A stretch of 64,000 nucleotides of DNA, taken from assembly GCF_025143985.1 (NCBI RefSeq), contig NZ_CP083565.1, forward strand, positions 130,714 through 194,713, read 5' to 3'. A program made the position numbers and the translations under genes. The notes beneath the pieces are model-generated. The model was not told the DNA's origin. It was given only the letters and a program-made list of their open reading frames with translations, and ran no database searches. Positions 45,550 to 54,009 of the stretch are shown here, in pieces. The DNA is from Sulfitobacter sp. W027 (GTDB lineage Bacteria > Pseudomonadota > Alphaproteobacteria > Rhodobacterales > Rhodobacteraceae). Position 1 is the stretch's first letter. The number at the start of each line of letters is the position of its first letter.

Positions 45550-46296
45550 ATGACCCAGCCGCTTGGCAGCAACCGTGATCTACGCGATGAGATCCGCGAC
45601 TACTGGTCGGATCGTGCCGCCACTTTCGACGCCGAGCCAGGCCACAAGATTGGACAAGGTGAAGAACAAACAGCTTGGCAGGCGCTTGTCCAAAAACATC
45701 TCGGATCTGCCACGGGGCGCCGACTGCTCGATCTGGCGTCTGGAACAGGAGAGATTGCGCGCCTGTGCCACGATCTTGGTTATGCGGTAACAGGTCTCGA
45801 TTGGTCCGAGCCCATGCTCGAGCGCGCCCGCGCCAAAGTTCCGGCCGCAGTTTTTATGCAGGCTGACGCGGAGCGTACCATGCTACCCGATGCAAGTTTC
45901 GATGTGCTCGTAACCCGCCACCTTGTATGGACCCTCGTCGATCCGGCTGCGGCCTTCGCAGAATGGAAGCGCGTTTTGGTTCCGGGTGGACAGCTGCTGT
46001 TGATCGATGGTGATTTCGTCACCCGTAGCTGGGTTGCGCGCACCTTGGCTCAGCTCTTTCCACGTCGGTCCCAGAACATGAATTCTCGTCATCAGGAAAT
46101 TCTGTCGCAAGTTCATTTCGCCCAAGGCGCTCGGGCGGAGCAAGTTGCTTTCCTGTTGGCCGAGGCAGGCTTTACGGATATTCGCATCGATACCGATCTT
46201 AGTAAAATACATCGCGCACAAGCACGACAGCTCGGCTGGCGCAGGTCTTTGATCCGTTACAGTGAGCATCGGTATGCTATCAGCGCAAAGGTTTAA
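45550..46296 (+). CDS. Class I SAM-dependent methyltransferase
   Basis: 248 residues from the ATG at 45550, which has GGAG 7 bases upstream. The longer start at 45493 lies within the -35-like and dyad region and is less likely. Motif I is [20 protein letters not shown], post [20 protein letters not shown], motif [22 protein letters not shown] and motif [17 protein letters not shown]. Divergent from the iron-chelate transporter and sharing its regulatory dyads, it may act on a siderophore or its breakdown (inference). The substrate is unknown. Confidence 0.8.
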   Translation: MTQPLGSNRDLRDEIRDYWSDRAATFDAEPGHKIGQGEEQTAWQALVQKHLGSATGRRLLDLASGTGEIARLCHDLGYAVTGLDWSEPMLERARAKVPAAVFMQADAERTMLPDASFDVLVTRHLVWTLVDPAAAFAEWKRVLVPGGQLLLIDGDFVTRSWVARTLAQLFPRRSQNMNSRHQEILSQVHFAQGARAEQVAFLLAEAGFTDIRIDTDLSKIHRAQARQLGWRRSLIRYSEHRYAISAKV

Positions 46297-46412
46297 GCAG
46301 AGGGACGGACGAGCGCTTGTCTCACAGGCATTTTGAGGCACAAATTGCTCTTGCAACCAGCATGGTCCTGTTCTCTAGTAATTTCTCGTTCATGAATAAT
46401 GGTGTTATCCAT

Positions 46413-46619
46413 ATGCAGGTCAGTGTCCGCGATAATAATGTCGATCAGGCTCTTCGGGTATTAAAGAAAAAGCTTCAACGTGAAGGCGTTTTCCGCGAAA
46501 TGAAGCTCAAGCAGCACTTCGAAAAGCCTTCTGAGAAGAAAGTTCGCCAACAAGCCGAAGCAATCCGCCGGGCTCGCAAAGCGGCGCGCAAGCGCTTGGA
46601 GCGAGAAGGCGTGGTGTAG
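46413..46619 (+). CDS. rpsU: Ribosomal protein bS21
   Basis: 68 residues beginning [20 protein letters not shown] followed by [20 protein letters not shown] and a basic helical tail [14 protein letters not shown], the full-length alphaproteobacterial bS21. The start at 46413 gives the family's usual length; the longer frame adds unrelated residues. bS21 helps the 30S subunit in initiation. Found here amid accessory genes, it may be a second copy, a pattern also seen on mobile DNA. Confidence 0.9.
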   Translation: MQVSVRDNNVDQALRVLKKKLQREGVFREMKLKQHFEKPSEKKVRQQAEAIRRARKAARKRLEREGVV

Positions 46620-46948
46620 GTCTTCCATCGAACATCCAAGCCTGCAGCCAACCCATCGTCTTTAGGGTGGCCGATATGCTGAATTGGCCCGACTCTTCGA
46701 GTTTAACTGGTATTCCGATCTAGCTTCTGAGCCAGCAGACTTAAATGATGGTCCCGGCTCGGGTGAGGGCTCGAGCGGGTGCTGCCAACGCAGCAAAGTA
46801 TTGGCGCGACGCTAGCAAAGTTGGTGCCATGTTTTTAAAGGGCTTATGTGCGAGTATCTGTCATCGCGTTTTCCAAAGCTCTAATTCGCCAAGTGCCTTG
46901 ATCCGTTCTCCAAACTCGGAGCCCAGTATCTTCTTTGTCCGCCTCGTG
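46620..46948. other. Intergenic, no supported gene
   Basis: About 330 bases between rpsU and the cysG relic. A plus-strand frame from 46745 shows no family motif. I see no terminator. Confidence 0.45.
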
Positions 46949-47438
46949 TCAGGTCCCCGGCGTGGCGATCGCCATTATTGTAGGCCGATTTCTGCGCGTT
47001 TCCTCAACCTCTGCATCGACCAAACTATCGTAAAAGATCACATCCGCTTCCTGACATTTTTCGACCGCGCGCAGGGTCGGCAAATCGCGCGCTAGGGCCA
47101 GCGCCGACCAAGATGATCTGGCCGAGATTCTCCCCGGTGGTGCAGCCGCTGGCAATGGCAGCTTTGATGTCGTGCGCGGCGTCGCGTTCAGCCCCTCACA
47201 CCCATTGTCTGCGTGGGATCCCCTTGAAGACCCACGCCCAGAAGGCGCGGCGCTGTGCCCACGGGATATTGCGTGCCACGCCGGGTCTGAGCCGTCCGGC
47301 AAACGCGGCGAGGCTGCCAAGGTTGTGCGGCAAAAACCGCTCAATCTTAGTTTTGAGCTCGCGCGTGAATACAGATGCGGTGCCTTCGCTCCCGATGGCC
47401 ACGACAATGGGGTCTGGTGGCCATGAACGCGTCCTCAA
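46949..47438 (-). pseudogene. cysG: Siroheme synthase (CysG) relic
   Basis: Pieces in different frames match CysG. IVVAIGSEGTASVFTRELKT, IERFLPHNLGSLAAFAGRLR and RRAFWAWVFKGIPRR are the precorrin-2 dehydrogenase/ferrochelatase part. A shifted frame reads AAIASGCTTGENLGQIILVG and AGP. Another reads DLPTLRAVEKCQEADVIFYD, the start of the uroporphyrinogen-III methyltransferase part. With at least two frameshifts and the C-terminal ~200 residues missing, it is not functional. Confidence 0.75.
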
Positions 47439-47557
47439 ACACCGCTCGCAATAGCTCTGAGAGCTGCCGTGCCCGCCCGCTGTCCATCACATCAGCGATG
47501 TTAAAATACTATTCCGCTCCCAAAAGGGACTAGGAACGATGATATGAGGACATTCTG

Positions 47558-47659
47558 ATGTCAGATAACGCTCCAGAATATCTCTATAATTCGGAAGATG
47601 ACAGGACGTATAGACGCCATCGGCGATCGGAATTTCCGACATATTCGCGATTTTGGTGA
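47558..47659 (+). CDS. Possible 33-residue small protein
   Basis: ATG at 47558 has GAGGA 7 bases upstream and opens MSDNAPEYLYNSEDDRTYRR then HRRSEFPTYSRFW and TGA. It is charged and rich in Tyr and Arg. No family is recognised, and so short a frame may arise by chance; the ribosome-binding site is the only support. Confidence 0.25.
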   Translation: MSDNAPEYLYNSEDDRTYRRHRRSEFPTYSRFW

Positions 47660-47754
47660 AACGTTAACCGGTATTTAACGAGGTTCCTATAGGTATAACT
47701 TGCGATGATCGCAAATAACTTCGCATCGCTAAACAACTAGAATTGGAGAACAAA

Positions 47755-48189
47755 GTGATTTTTAAACACAAAAACAGAGCAGCAGCAGTCGCAGCCGACC
47801 TTGCCTATTCACCCGACGAAATTAACGCCGGGTTTGAATTCGCAGACCGCAAGAGCCGCAGAGTCAATCCACCCGGAAATTGGGATAGTGCCGGACGTTT
47901 TTATGCGGAAGAACGCAGCAGTTCCGTCGAAAACTGCTGCGCCCCGAGCCGAAATTTTCCATTTTCGGAGATGAAAACTGCGCGGACGGCAGCACACTGT
48001 GCAGAAATAGCGGGGGTGGAGTCTGTCACGCATGTGCGCCGCATAGCCTTGGCCCTTGAAAAGTGCATTGACGGTGTATCAGAGCCAGCTCTGCGCAAAC
48101 TGCTTACCCCGGGGGTTCAGAAACGAAAAGCAAATCGTTACCCACCCGAGGAACAGCACGGCAGTCGCACAAGCCCAGATTTCACTTGA
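47755..48189 (+). CDS. Hypothetical protein
   Basis: 144 residues from a GTG with GGAG 6 bases upstream. The first half is Ala-rich and charged (KNRAAAVAADLAYSPDEINA); a Cys-containing middle (SSVENCCAPSRNFPFSEMKT) leads to a helical segment (VRRIALALEKCIDGVSEPAL) and a basic tail. I do not recognise it. A convergent frame overlaps its end. Its ribosome-binding site and helical pattern favour a real gene. Confidence 0.4.
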   Translation: MIFKHKNRAAAVAADLAYSPDEINAGFEFADRKSRRVNPPGNWDSAGRFYAEERSSSVENCCAPSRNFPFSEMKTARTAAHCAEIAGVESVTHVRRIALALEKCIDGVSEPALRKLLTPGVQKRKANRYPPEEQHGSRTSPDFT

Positions 48190-48601
48190 GAACCGTATTT
48201 GACTGCGCGATGCAAAGCCGGGCACCAACAGGAAGCTGTCGTGCCCGGTCACGTAGTTAAAGAACGGATAGGAAGCGTTCACGTATTTGGGCGACTGGAG
48301 CCGAATGTAACTCACCGTGACTGCCCCCCCCCCTGACCGGCTTGGTCAAGCAGATCAAATGCAAGGCTTCGAGCTCAAAGGAATCAATACGGATAAGTCG
48401 CGATCTTCTGGAAACGCTATACGCGCGGGCGGATCGAGACACCTCATGCATTCCAGGACGGTTTCCCGGTTACTGCCCCCACCGTACCACCCTTACAATT
48501 CGTCGTCATCTTCCCCTAAAAAATATGGCTAGATTAGATGGCGCTTTCCAATGTTGAGTTGAACACAGCAGAAGACTAGGAGATTTGACGCCAGCCCAGA
48601 C
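48190..48601. other. Intergenic, no supported gene
   Basis: About 410 bases with a run of nine C at 48326. Short frames on both strands lack motifs. The minus-strand frame 48079-48315 has one hydrophobic stretch but is discussed as rejected. Confidence 0.45.
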
Positions 48602-49195
48602 TCACTTGTCAGTATAGAGATCAAGCGGAGATTGCGGAAAGCGGACCATGCCGCCTGGTGCTGTATCGAGCCTAGTAAATCCGTGTCGATTATAGAAGGC
48701 CTCGAGCTCACTCATGGCAAGGCCTTCTTCGCCAAACGGCTCGTGGTAAAGCTCAATACTCAGATCAGTTTCATCAACGGCCTCAACTAAGGCTCGCAGA
48801 ATTTTGTGGGCCATTCCCTTGCCGCGATACTGAGGCGCGACCCAAATTCCGCCGAGGACGAACCGTTTATTTTTCAGCGCGTGCTCAATATAGGCCACAT
48901 TGTCCTGTTCATTGCGGTAATAAGTTCGCACTGCGGTATCACCCGCGGCACCCTGTAATCCGGGAACATCGCGGATCCTGATGAGGACCCGATCGTATTT
49001 CTGGCGCGCGCGGAGCTGTGAATGCGCGTAGTATTTCTCAAGCTCCGCAGTCAACTCTGGGTGCCGAGTTGCACAATAATCGCGTAGCCCGTGTTGCAGC
49101 GCGACAGCAACAAAAGCACGGAGTTCGCGATTTAGCCTGTTAACCTCAGCTTTGAGTGTCTCAACAGTTTCCGGTGTGGCCATCGCCTCTGCCAT
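48602..49195 (-). CDS. GNAT-family N-acetyltransferase (paralogue 2)
   Basis: 197 residues. It shares nearly the whole layout of the protein at 7071-7694: HELR/RELRAFVAVALQHGLRD, RHPELTAELEKYYAHSQLRA, TYYRNEQDNVAYIEHALKNK, the acetyl-CoA loop GGIWVAPQYRGKGMAHKILR and the C-terminal YNRHGFTRLDTAPGGMVRFP. The pair likely arose by duplication or separate transfer of one family. The substrate is unknown. It stands alone, with no close neighbour in its orientation. Confidence 0.8.
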   Translation of the reverse strand: MAEAMATPETVETLKAEVNRLNRELRAFVAVALQHGLRDYCATRHPELTAELEKYYAHSQLRARQKYDRVLIRIRDVPGLQGAAGDTAVRTYYRNEQDNVAYIEHALKNKRFVLGGIWVAPQYRGKGMAHKILRALVEAVDETDLSIELYHEPFGEEGLAMSELEAFYNRHGFTRLDTAPGGMVRFPQSPLDLYTDK

Positions 49196-49652
49196 TCCTT
49201 TCGCTTTTCCCTCATACAGGTTTTTCGCTTAGACGCTTGAGATAGCCTGCTGCGGCAGATTGGCTACCAGTTCTTTTGAGCGTAGGGGGGCGAACTGTAG
49301 CTCGAATGATAACCTTGAAGAACATAGCATCTACTGAGCTATCAACCGACCTACGACAATTGTTTACAGCCGGTTTGGCAACAAAAGCATATAGTGAATA
49401 AATCCACACCACGCACAGTATCCATTTTCTGATCCTCCGTAGCCAATATGCAATATCGTTACCCCTTAGGCCTCCTAATTTTGTCATACCGATAGCTAAA
49501 ATTGATATAATTCACAGGCCCAATGTATTATTCCTCGTGCTTTCATCATTCTTTAAACAGCTTCATGTATATCTGTTTGTGAGAGTTCCAGCAAAGAATA
49601 CCGCAATTACTGGATACTTCTCATAAAAATTTTATTATGGAGAAAATTTTAT
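49196..49652. other. AT-rich intergenic region
   Basis: About 455 bases between the GNAT gene and the island gene at 49653. From 49490 the sequence becomes clearly more AT-rich than the surroundings (runs such as AATTGATATAATTC), like recently acquired DNA. It should contain divergent promoters. No gene is supported. Confidence 0.5.
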
Positions 49653-50273
49653 ATGACGACCTATCCAATTATAACAAGCCGTAAAGCCGACAATAAAATA
49701 CTCAAACTCGAATTTGAAATCGAGCTGGGAGAAAAAGTACTGGCAGCGGCCCAAGAAAAAAAGCGCTGGCTGGATAATTGGCAACCCGAACATGTTGCGA
49801 ACCTCCAGGCTGAATTAGAACAGAAAAAACTCGAAAAGCATCAGATCAACACGGCCGGTAGAGCGGAAATTGCGGCAGTTCTGAACCATGTGAACGGAAA
49901 AGCCCGGGCCTGGACGATCTGCCCCGATAGGCTCATTAGCATCGCTCATGACTGCGAGAAATTGCTCGATACTCGCGGTATCAGGGTCAAGAATCGAGCT
50001 GGAACTTTGGTGCGATTTCGCCCGGCGGGAAAGTCTTCTGCACGTTCACAGATTGGCAGAAGCATCACGACCTATGTTGTTCTGCGCCGCGTGCGCGACG
50101 GCTGGCGATTGGTGCACGCTCAACGTGATTATTGCTTCATAAATCAACGGGCGTTTAGAGAAGTCATTGTGCGGCCCGCGGCACATGAAGATATAATCCG
50201 CCATGCTACACGGGGCTTCAGAGGCTGGGATGAGCCTCCAACAGACGCCCCATCCGAGCGCCCGACGGCATGA
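49653..50273 (+). CDS. Hypothetical protein with N-terminal coiled coil
   Basis: 206 residues preceded by GGAG about 12 bases upstream. Residues ~10-70 are a charged helix (KILKLEFEIELGEKVLAAAQ, ELEQKKLEKHQI). The second half is basic and beta-rich (RAWTICPDRLISIAHDCEKL, SITTYVVLRRVRDGWRLVHA). The last residues are TA then stop. I do not recognise a family. It converges on the FtsH-like gene at 50467 and sits at the left edge of the island. Its A-rich 5' end differs in base use from the neighbours. Confidence 0.6.
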   Translation: MTTYPIITSRKADNKILKLEFEIELGEKVLAAAQEKKRWLDNWQPEHVANLQAELEQKKLEKHQINTAGRAEIAAVLNHVNGKARAWTICPDRLISIAHDCEKLLDTRGIRVKNRAGTLVRFRPAGKSSARSQIGRSITTYVVLRRVRDGWRLVHAQRDYCFINQRAFREVIVRPAAHEDIIRHATRGFRGWDEPPTDAPSERPTA

Positions 50274-50466
50274 GTGTTATGCCTACCTACATCAGAAGAG
50301 GCACGGTCGAAAAGCACCCCTCTCGTTGCGTTGGATCGGCCACCTTCGGGGCGCTCTCAAGGATCAGCCGGAGACGCGCCAAGTATCGGGTTGCACAGAG
50401 GAGACCCATAAATTGGTGGACGGCAGGAGCCCAAAGGGCTCCCGCCAGCCAGTCGGAAAGTTGCAA

Positions 50467-52743
50467 CTACGAGGTGTTATGCGGGCATTCCGGCTGGAGT
50501 GTCGTGCCTACGGAACGCTGCGAAGGTAATAAATCTTTGGAAAGTTCATCCAAATCGCTTCTAGTCAACTCTCTTCTGCAAATCAGCTCAGCTGCGATCC
50601 GCTTCAGACCATTTAGGTGTTCCTTAAGCAAACTGCTGACAGCCAGTTCTGCATCCTGCAACGTCGCCTGGATCCGCCGTTGCGTCCTGATGGGGAGCCT
50701 GTCAAAATCCACTTGGCTCGCATCCCGCCAGATCAAGTCAGCGCCGCCGAACGACCAGTTCAAGTCCATCTCCAGCGCAAGCCTAGTTGCCTGCGCAAGG
50801 TCGCTAGCCGCCCCAAGCCCGGCTCCATTGGCCGCCTCGCCCAACACCAAAGTCTCGGCCGTGCGGCCTGCAAGACACATTTTGAGTTTGGCCTCTGCCA
50901 ACCGAGGAGTGATCGTAGGCAGAGGAGCTGGCTCAACATGTCCACCCCGAGCCGTCATCCAGGCCCTCACCGGGGTCGGCAAGGGCGACAGCAATGCCGC
51001 GAGAAGATGCCCTGCTTCGTGGATGGCAACACGGTGCATCAGGGCCGGTTCGAGAGGTGGCGCGACTTGGTCTACGGCCGCTTCCAGATGTCGCTGGAGC
51101 AACCGCGTCCGATCCGTGCGCGCTCTGCCAAGCGCATCACGCGCAATTGCCTCGGCGGTGGCCCCGGGCTCGCCGAGGAGGCGGTCTGCAATTGGGCCCA
51201 AATTCAAATCAGAGCCATTCTCGACCTTCAATTTTGCGACGAGAATTGCAAGAAGTCCGGCGCGGTTTGGCAGTGGGATCTCCAGCTTCACATCGAACCT
51301 TCCACTGCGAATAACAGCCGGATCCACAATGTCGAGATGATTGGTCGCACCTACCAGGATCAGGCCCTCGACGTCTGCTGCACGATTGATTTGTTCCAGC
51401 AATCCATTGGTCACCCCGCGCAAGTACCCGTCGCTCTGCCCGCCAGAAGAGCGATCAGAAAAACTATCGATTTCATCGATAAACAGCACCGCAGGTGCTT
51501 GTTGAGCTGCCCGATCGAAGGCCGCTGAAAGGGCTGCCAGCATATCGCCCTGATGCCCGTGTCGCTGGCAGTCGGAATATGATGTTGCAATAATCGGAAT
51601 CCCGGCAGAACCAGCGAATGCATGCGCGAGCATCGTCTTTCCGGTGCCGGGGGGGCCATGGAACAACGCGCTCCGCGTCACTTCAGACCACGCCGCCCTG
51701 CCCGCGCGCCAATCTTTCAGGTCTGCCAGCATTTGCTTTAAAGGTCTTACTGCACCCCCAAGTCCTTGCACGTCATTCAGAGTAACTGATGGCCCTTCCC
51801 TTTGCGCTGCTGTAATCTGTGCGAGCCGATCCGCAACCCGCAGCGTGGTGGCTTCTTCAAAAGCCGCAGCAATTTGCACCGGCTCTAACCGCCGGAATGC
51901 TTCTGCATCTGGCAGCCGTTTCAGCAACTCATCATCAGCGAGCTGCCGGGTATTGCTATGTGTGCAACGCAGTGTCTCCACAATTACTGCGGGAGAAATT
52001 CCCCCCCATCGAAATTCCTGGTGAACAAGGCTTTCTTGCTCTGCTGACAGCTGGTTTTTCGCGCTACAGATCGCCAAAACGGGGACATGCCGCATGAGAC
52101 TTTTATCGATCGCTTGCCGGAATTTCGGAACCGATCGTTTTTGCTCCGACGCCACGATGCTTGAGCCGCTTTCGTAAACATGGTGGGCCGCCTGCTGAGC
52201 CGATGGACAGGGCGGCCTCCTTTGCCAGTGCGTCAGAACTTCGGAAGCAATGCTTTCAAGCTGTGACCGCATCTTGTCCGATGGACAGAGGATTAAGGTA
52301 AGGCCCCCCGGTCGAAAAATCTGTGCCAGCGCCTGTTCGTCTTTGATCATGGCGCACATCAAAATTGTGACGAGAACGGCGGCAGGCTGAGGTTTGATCT
52401 CCCAGAGCGGTGAAACCTCCAAGTCAGTACATGCCCATGGGTCTTCCCCGTCTGCCAAATACCGCTCGATTTCAGCAGTGGTCATGCTTTCTGCCGCAGG
52501 GGGCCCCTCGAAACCACCCGGGTTGCGACCCACATCGTCTTGAAAAATTTGGCGCACGGGCGGGTGCAATAGATCGACGGATGCTTCTCCGTCAGCTTCC
52601 TCGTCACCATATTCATAAAAACGTTCGGCGTTTGATCTCCACTCAGACAGAGCGCTCTCGCGCAGCGCGGTGAGAGTCGAGCGCGCCAGTTCGGCAGAAA
52701 ATTTGCTCGGGAACAGTGGCGATTGGCTTAAAACTTCAGTCAT
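50467..52743 (-). CDS. Soluble FtsH-like AAA+ ATPase/M41 metalloprotease
   Basis: 758 residues. An N-terminal ~320-residue part is unlike FtsH and has no membrane helix. The AAA+ module follows: Walker A GPPGTGKT at 363-370, Walker B LFIDEID at 419-425 and arginine-finger block RSGRFD at 479-484. The protease domain has the zinc motif HEAGH at 575-579, AGRTAE at 625-630 and the third-ligand region ASDLAQAT at 646-653. Classical FtsH is membrane anchored with the fingers SRH; this one should be cytoplasmic. It is last in an operon with a nuclease-like gene, 15 bases downstream. Its substrate is unknown. Confidence 0.85.
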   Translation of the reverse strand: MTEVLSQSPLFPSKFSAELARSTLTALRESALSEWRSNAERFYEYGDEEADGEASVDLLHPPVRQIFQDDVGRNPGGFEGPPAAESMTTAEIERYLADGEDPWACTDLEVSPLWEIKPQPAAVLVTILMCAMIKDEQALAQIFRPGGLTLILCPSDKMRSQLESIASEVLTHWQRRPPCPSAQQAAHHVYESGSSIVASEQKRSVPKFRQAIDKSLMRHVPVLAICSAKNQLSAEQESLVHQEFRWGGISPAVIVETLRCTHSNTRQLADDELLKRLPDAEAFRRLEPVQIAAAFEEATTLRVADRLAQITAAQREGPSVTLNDVQGLGGAVRPLKQMLADLKDWRAGRAAWSEVTRSALFHGPPGTGKTMLAHAFAGSAGIPIIATSYSDCQRHGHQGDMLAALSAAFDRAAQQAPAVLFIDEIDSFSDRSSGGQSDGYLRGVTNGLLEQINRAADVEGLILVGATNHLDIVDPAVIRSGRFDVKLEIPLPNRAGLLAILVAKLKVENGSDLNLGPIADRLLGEPGATAEAIARDALGRARTDRTRLLQRHLEAAVDQVAPPLEPALMHRVAIHEAGHLLAALLSPLPTPVRAWMTARGGHVEPAPLPTITPRLAEAKLKMCLAGRTAETLVLGEAANGAGLGAASDLAQATRLALEMDLNWSFGGADLIWRDASQVDFDRLPIRTQRRIQATLQDAELAVSSLLKEHLNGLKRIAAELICRRELTRSDLDELSKDLLPSQRSVGTTLQPECPHNTS

Positions 52744-52758
52744 ATTCTGCGCCCCCTC

Positions 52759-53316
52759 TCAATAACAAAACGGCATTGGGCCTGTGGGAGCTGGGGCCAT
52801 CTGGTCTACTCCAACTTCGCTCAAAGCAGCTTCAAAACTCGCGCCCGGCCGTCGCCTCAACTTCTCAACTTCCTCGACACCAATGGTCTGCGATCGTCGG
52901 CGATCCGCGGTAAACTTCACCACGTTTTCAGATAAGCAGACGAGCGCTAACAGATCATAGTCATTCTGCGAATACCGGCGCACACCAGCTGGCGATCGAT
53001 GGTATCCATGAGAAATGTTGAAATTGAAGCAGTTCGCGCGCGGTCTTATCGCTGTTTTGACCTGAACACGAAGGACCCCTTGCGTGAGGAATACGACGCA
53101 ATCGAAAGGCGCATGCTCTGCAACGTTTACACTTTGCAGACCGAGGCTCAGAAGGACGCTTTCAACGAGCAGCTCGCCTGCGCGGCCAAACTGCTTGCCA
53201 TGATAGCGCAGGGTCTCTGCATCGAGTTTTGGAAACTGAAGCAGGTCGTGATGGGGCTCGGACGAAGGGGCGTGAAACACCTCCTCGAACCCAACCAATG
53301 TCGGTTGATGTGTCAT
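52759..53316 (-). CDS. PD-(D/E)XK-type nuclease-like protein
   Basis: 185 residues from the ATG at 53316 with AAGGA upstream. The predicted active site is E48 (GRAGELLVESVLLSLGL), D72 (HAPFDCVVF) and Q85-V-K87 (GVLRVQVKTA), the order E...D...QxK seen in PDDEXK nucleases. A strand LLAL at 122-125 follows (NDYDLLALVCL). Such folds cleave DNA or RNA as restriction or repair enzymes. It sits between a small acidic gene and the AAA+ protease. Catalytic activity is inferred from the motif only. Confidence 0.7.
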   Translation of the reverse strand: MTHQPTLVGFEEVFHAPSSEPHHDLLQFPKLDAETLRYHGKQFGRAGELLVESVLLSLGLQSVNVAEHAPFDCVVFLTQGVLRVQVKTAIRPRANCFNFNISHGYHRSPAGVRRYSQNDYDLLALVCLSENVVKFTADRRRSQTIGVEEVEKLRRRPGASFEAALSEVGVDQMAPAPTGPMPFCY

Positions 53317-53402
53317 TTTTTTATCCTTTAGTGGCAATAGATCACCCGCCCGGCCGCCGCTGCGGCGCCGGTCAGGGACTTAAACTTGAGAAGGGTGAAG
53401 GC

Positions 53403-53885
53403 TTATGCCTCTGGCGTGAGACCGAGATCGGCTTCCGGCGGCTCTTGGCCCTCCACCTCTGCGCGGTCGGCCATCTGCTCCAAGCTGAGACCTGCTTCCT
53501 CAAGCATAAAATGAATGCGAGGCTCCGCAGGTTTCTGCATAATTTTTGCGAGTTTAATGCGTGCCGCCTCAAGTTCGGCTGGCGATCCGGCGCGAATGGC
53601 GCGGTGGATCACCCCCGCGGCGCGACACAGCAGACGATCGTCGGGCCTGCATGTCCGGAAGGTCGCCAGCAGGGTGGCATCTTCTGCCAAGCCTGCCCAG
53701 ACCGCCTCCGCCTCGCTGCGCCAATCGAACCCCTCCGGCCAGTCAGAATCGTCAAAAAAGACTTCTTCATCGAGCGTCGACTGCAAGTTACTGACCAAGC
53801 GCTCGAACATGAGAGAGTGTGGGGAAGTCGCAAAACTTTCGCCTGTCGCTCGTTCAATCGGATCGTTAAAATAGTCTTTAGGCAT
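53403..53885 (-). CDS. Acidic hypothetical protein, first gene of the nuclease-protease operon
   Basis: 160 residues with AGGAG 8 bases before the ATG. It is strongly acidic (STLDEEVFFDDSDWPEGF, EVEGQEPPEADLGL) with Leu- and Ala-rich helices (AEAVWAGLAEDATLLATFR, AELEAARIKLAKIMQKPAEP). No family is recognised. As an acidic leader gene beside a nuclease and an AAA+ protease it could be an adaptor, inhibitor or substrate of the protease (inference). Confidence 0.65.
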   Translation of the reverse strand: MPKDYFNDPIERATGESFATSPHSLMFERLVSNLQSTLDEEVFFDDSDWPEGFDWRSEAEAVWAGLAEDATLLATFRTCRPDDRLLCRAAGVIHRAIRAGSPAELEAARIKLAKIMQKPAEPRIHFMLEEAGLSLEQMADRAEVEGQEPPEADLGLTPEA

Positions 53886-53954
53886 AATGATCTCCTAATT
53901 AGATCGTTGTGATTAGAGCGGGGTGAGGGCTGCAACCCTTGCCTCGCTTGCTTT

Positions 53955-53983
53955 ATTATGATACCATTATATCAATAAGTCAA
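53955..53983 (-). promoter_or_regulatory. Promoter of the nuclease-protease operon with an embedded dyad operator
   Basis: On the minus strand TTGACT (-35, at 53978-53983) and CATAAT (-10, at 53955-53960) are spaced exactly 17 bases. TGATA-N6-TATCA at 53959-53974 lies in the spacer and touches the -10 box. The divergent ribbon-helix-helix gene 36 bases away is the obvious repressor candidate. Confidence 0.65.
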
Positions 53984-54009
53984 CTCTTAATTCGAGGAAC
54001 TATTGCAAA

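Noticed and set aside
48079..48315. 78-codon minus-strand frame with one hydrophobic stretch
   Set aside because: Overlaps the end of a better-supported gene and has no convincing start site; only the hydrophobic run speaks for it.
50270..51340. 356-codon open frame on the plus strand
   Set aside because: It lies antisense to the FtsH-like gene, is rich in Ser/Arg/Ala without motifs and has no ribosome-binding site that fits.
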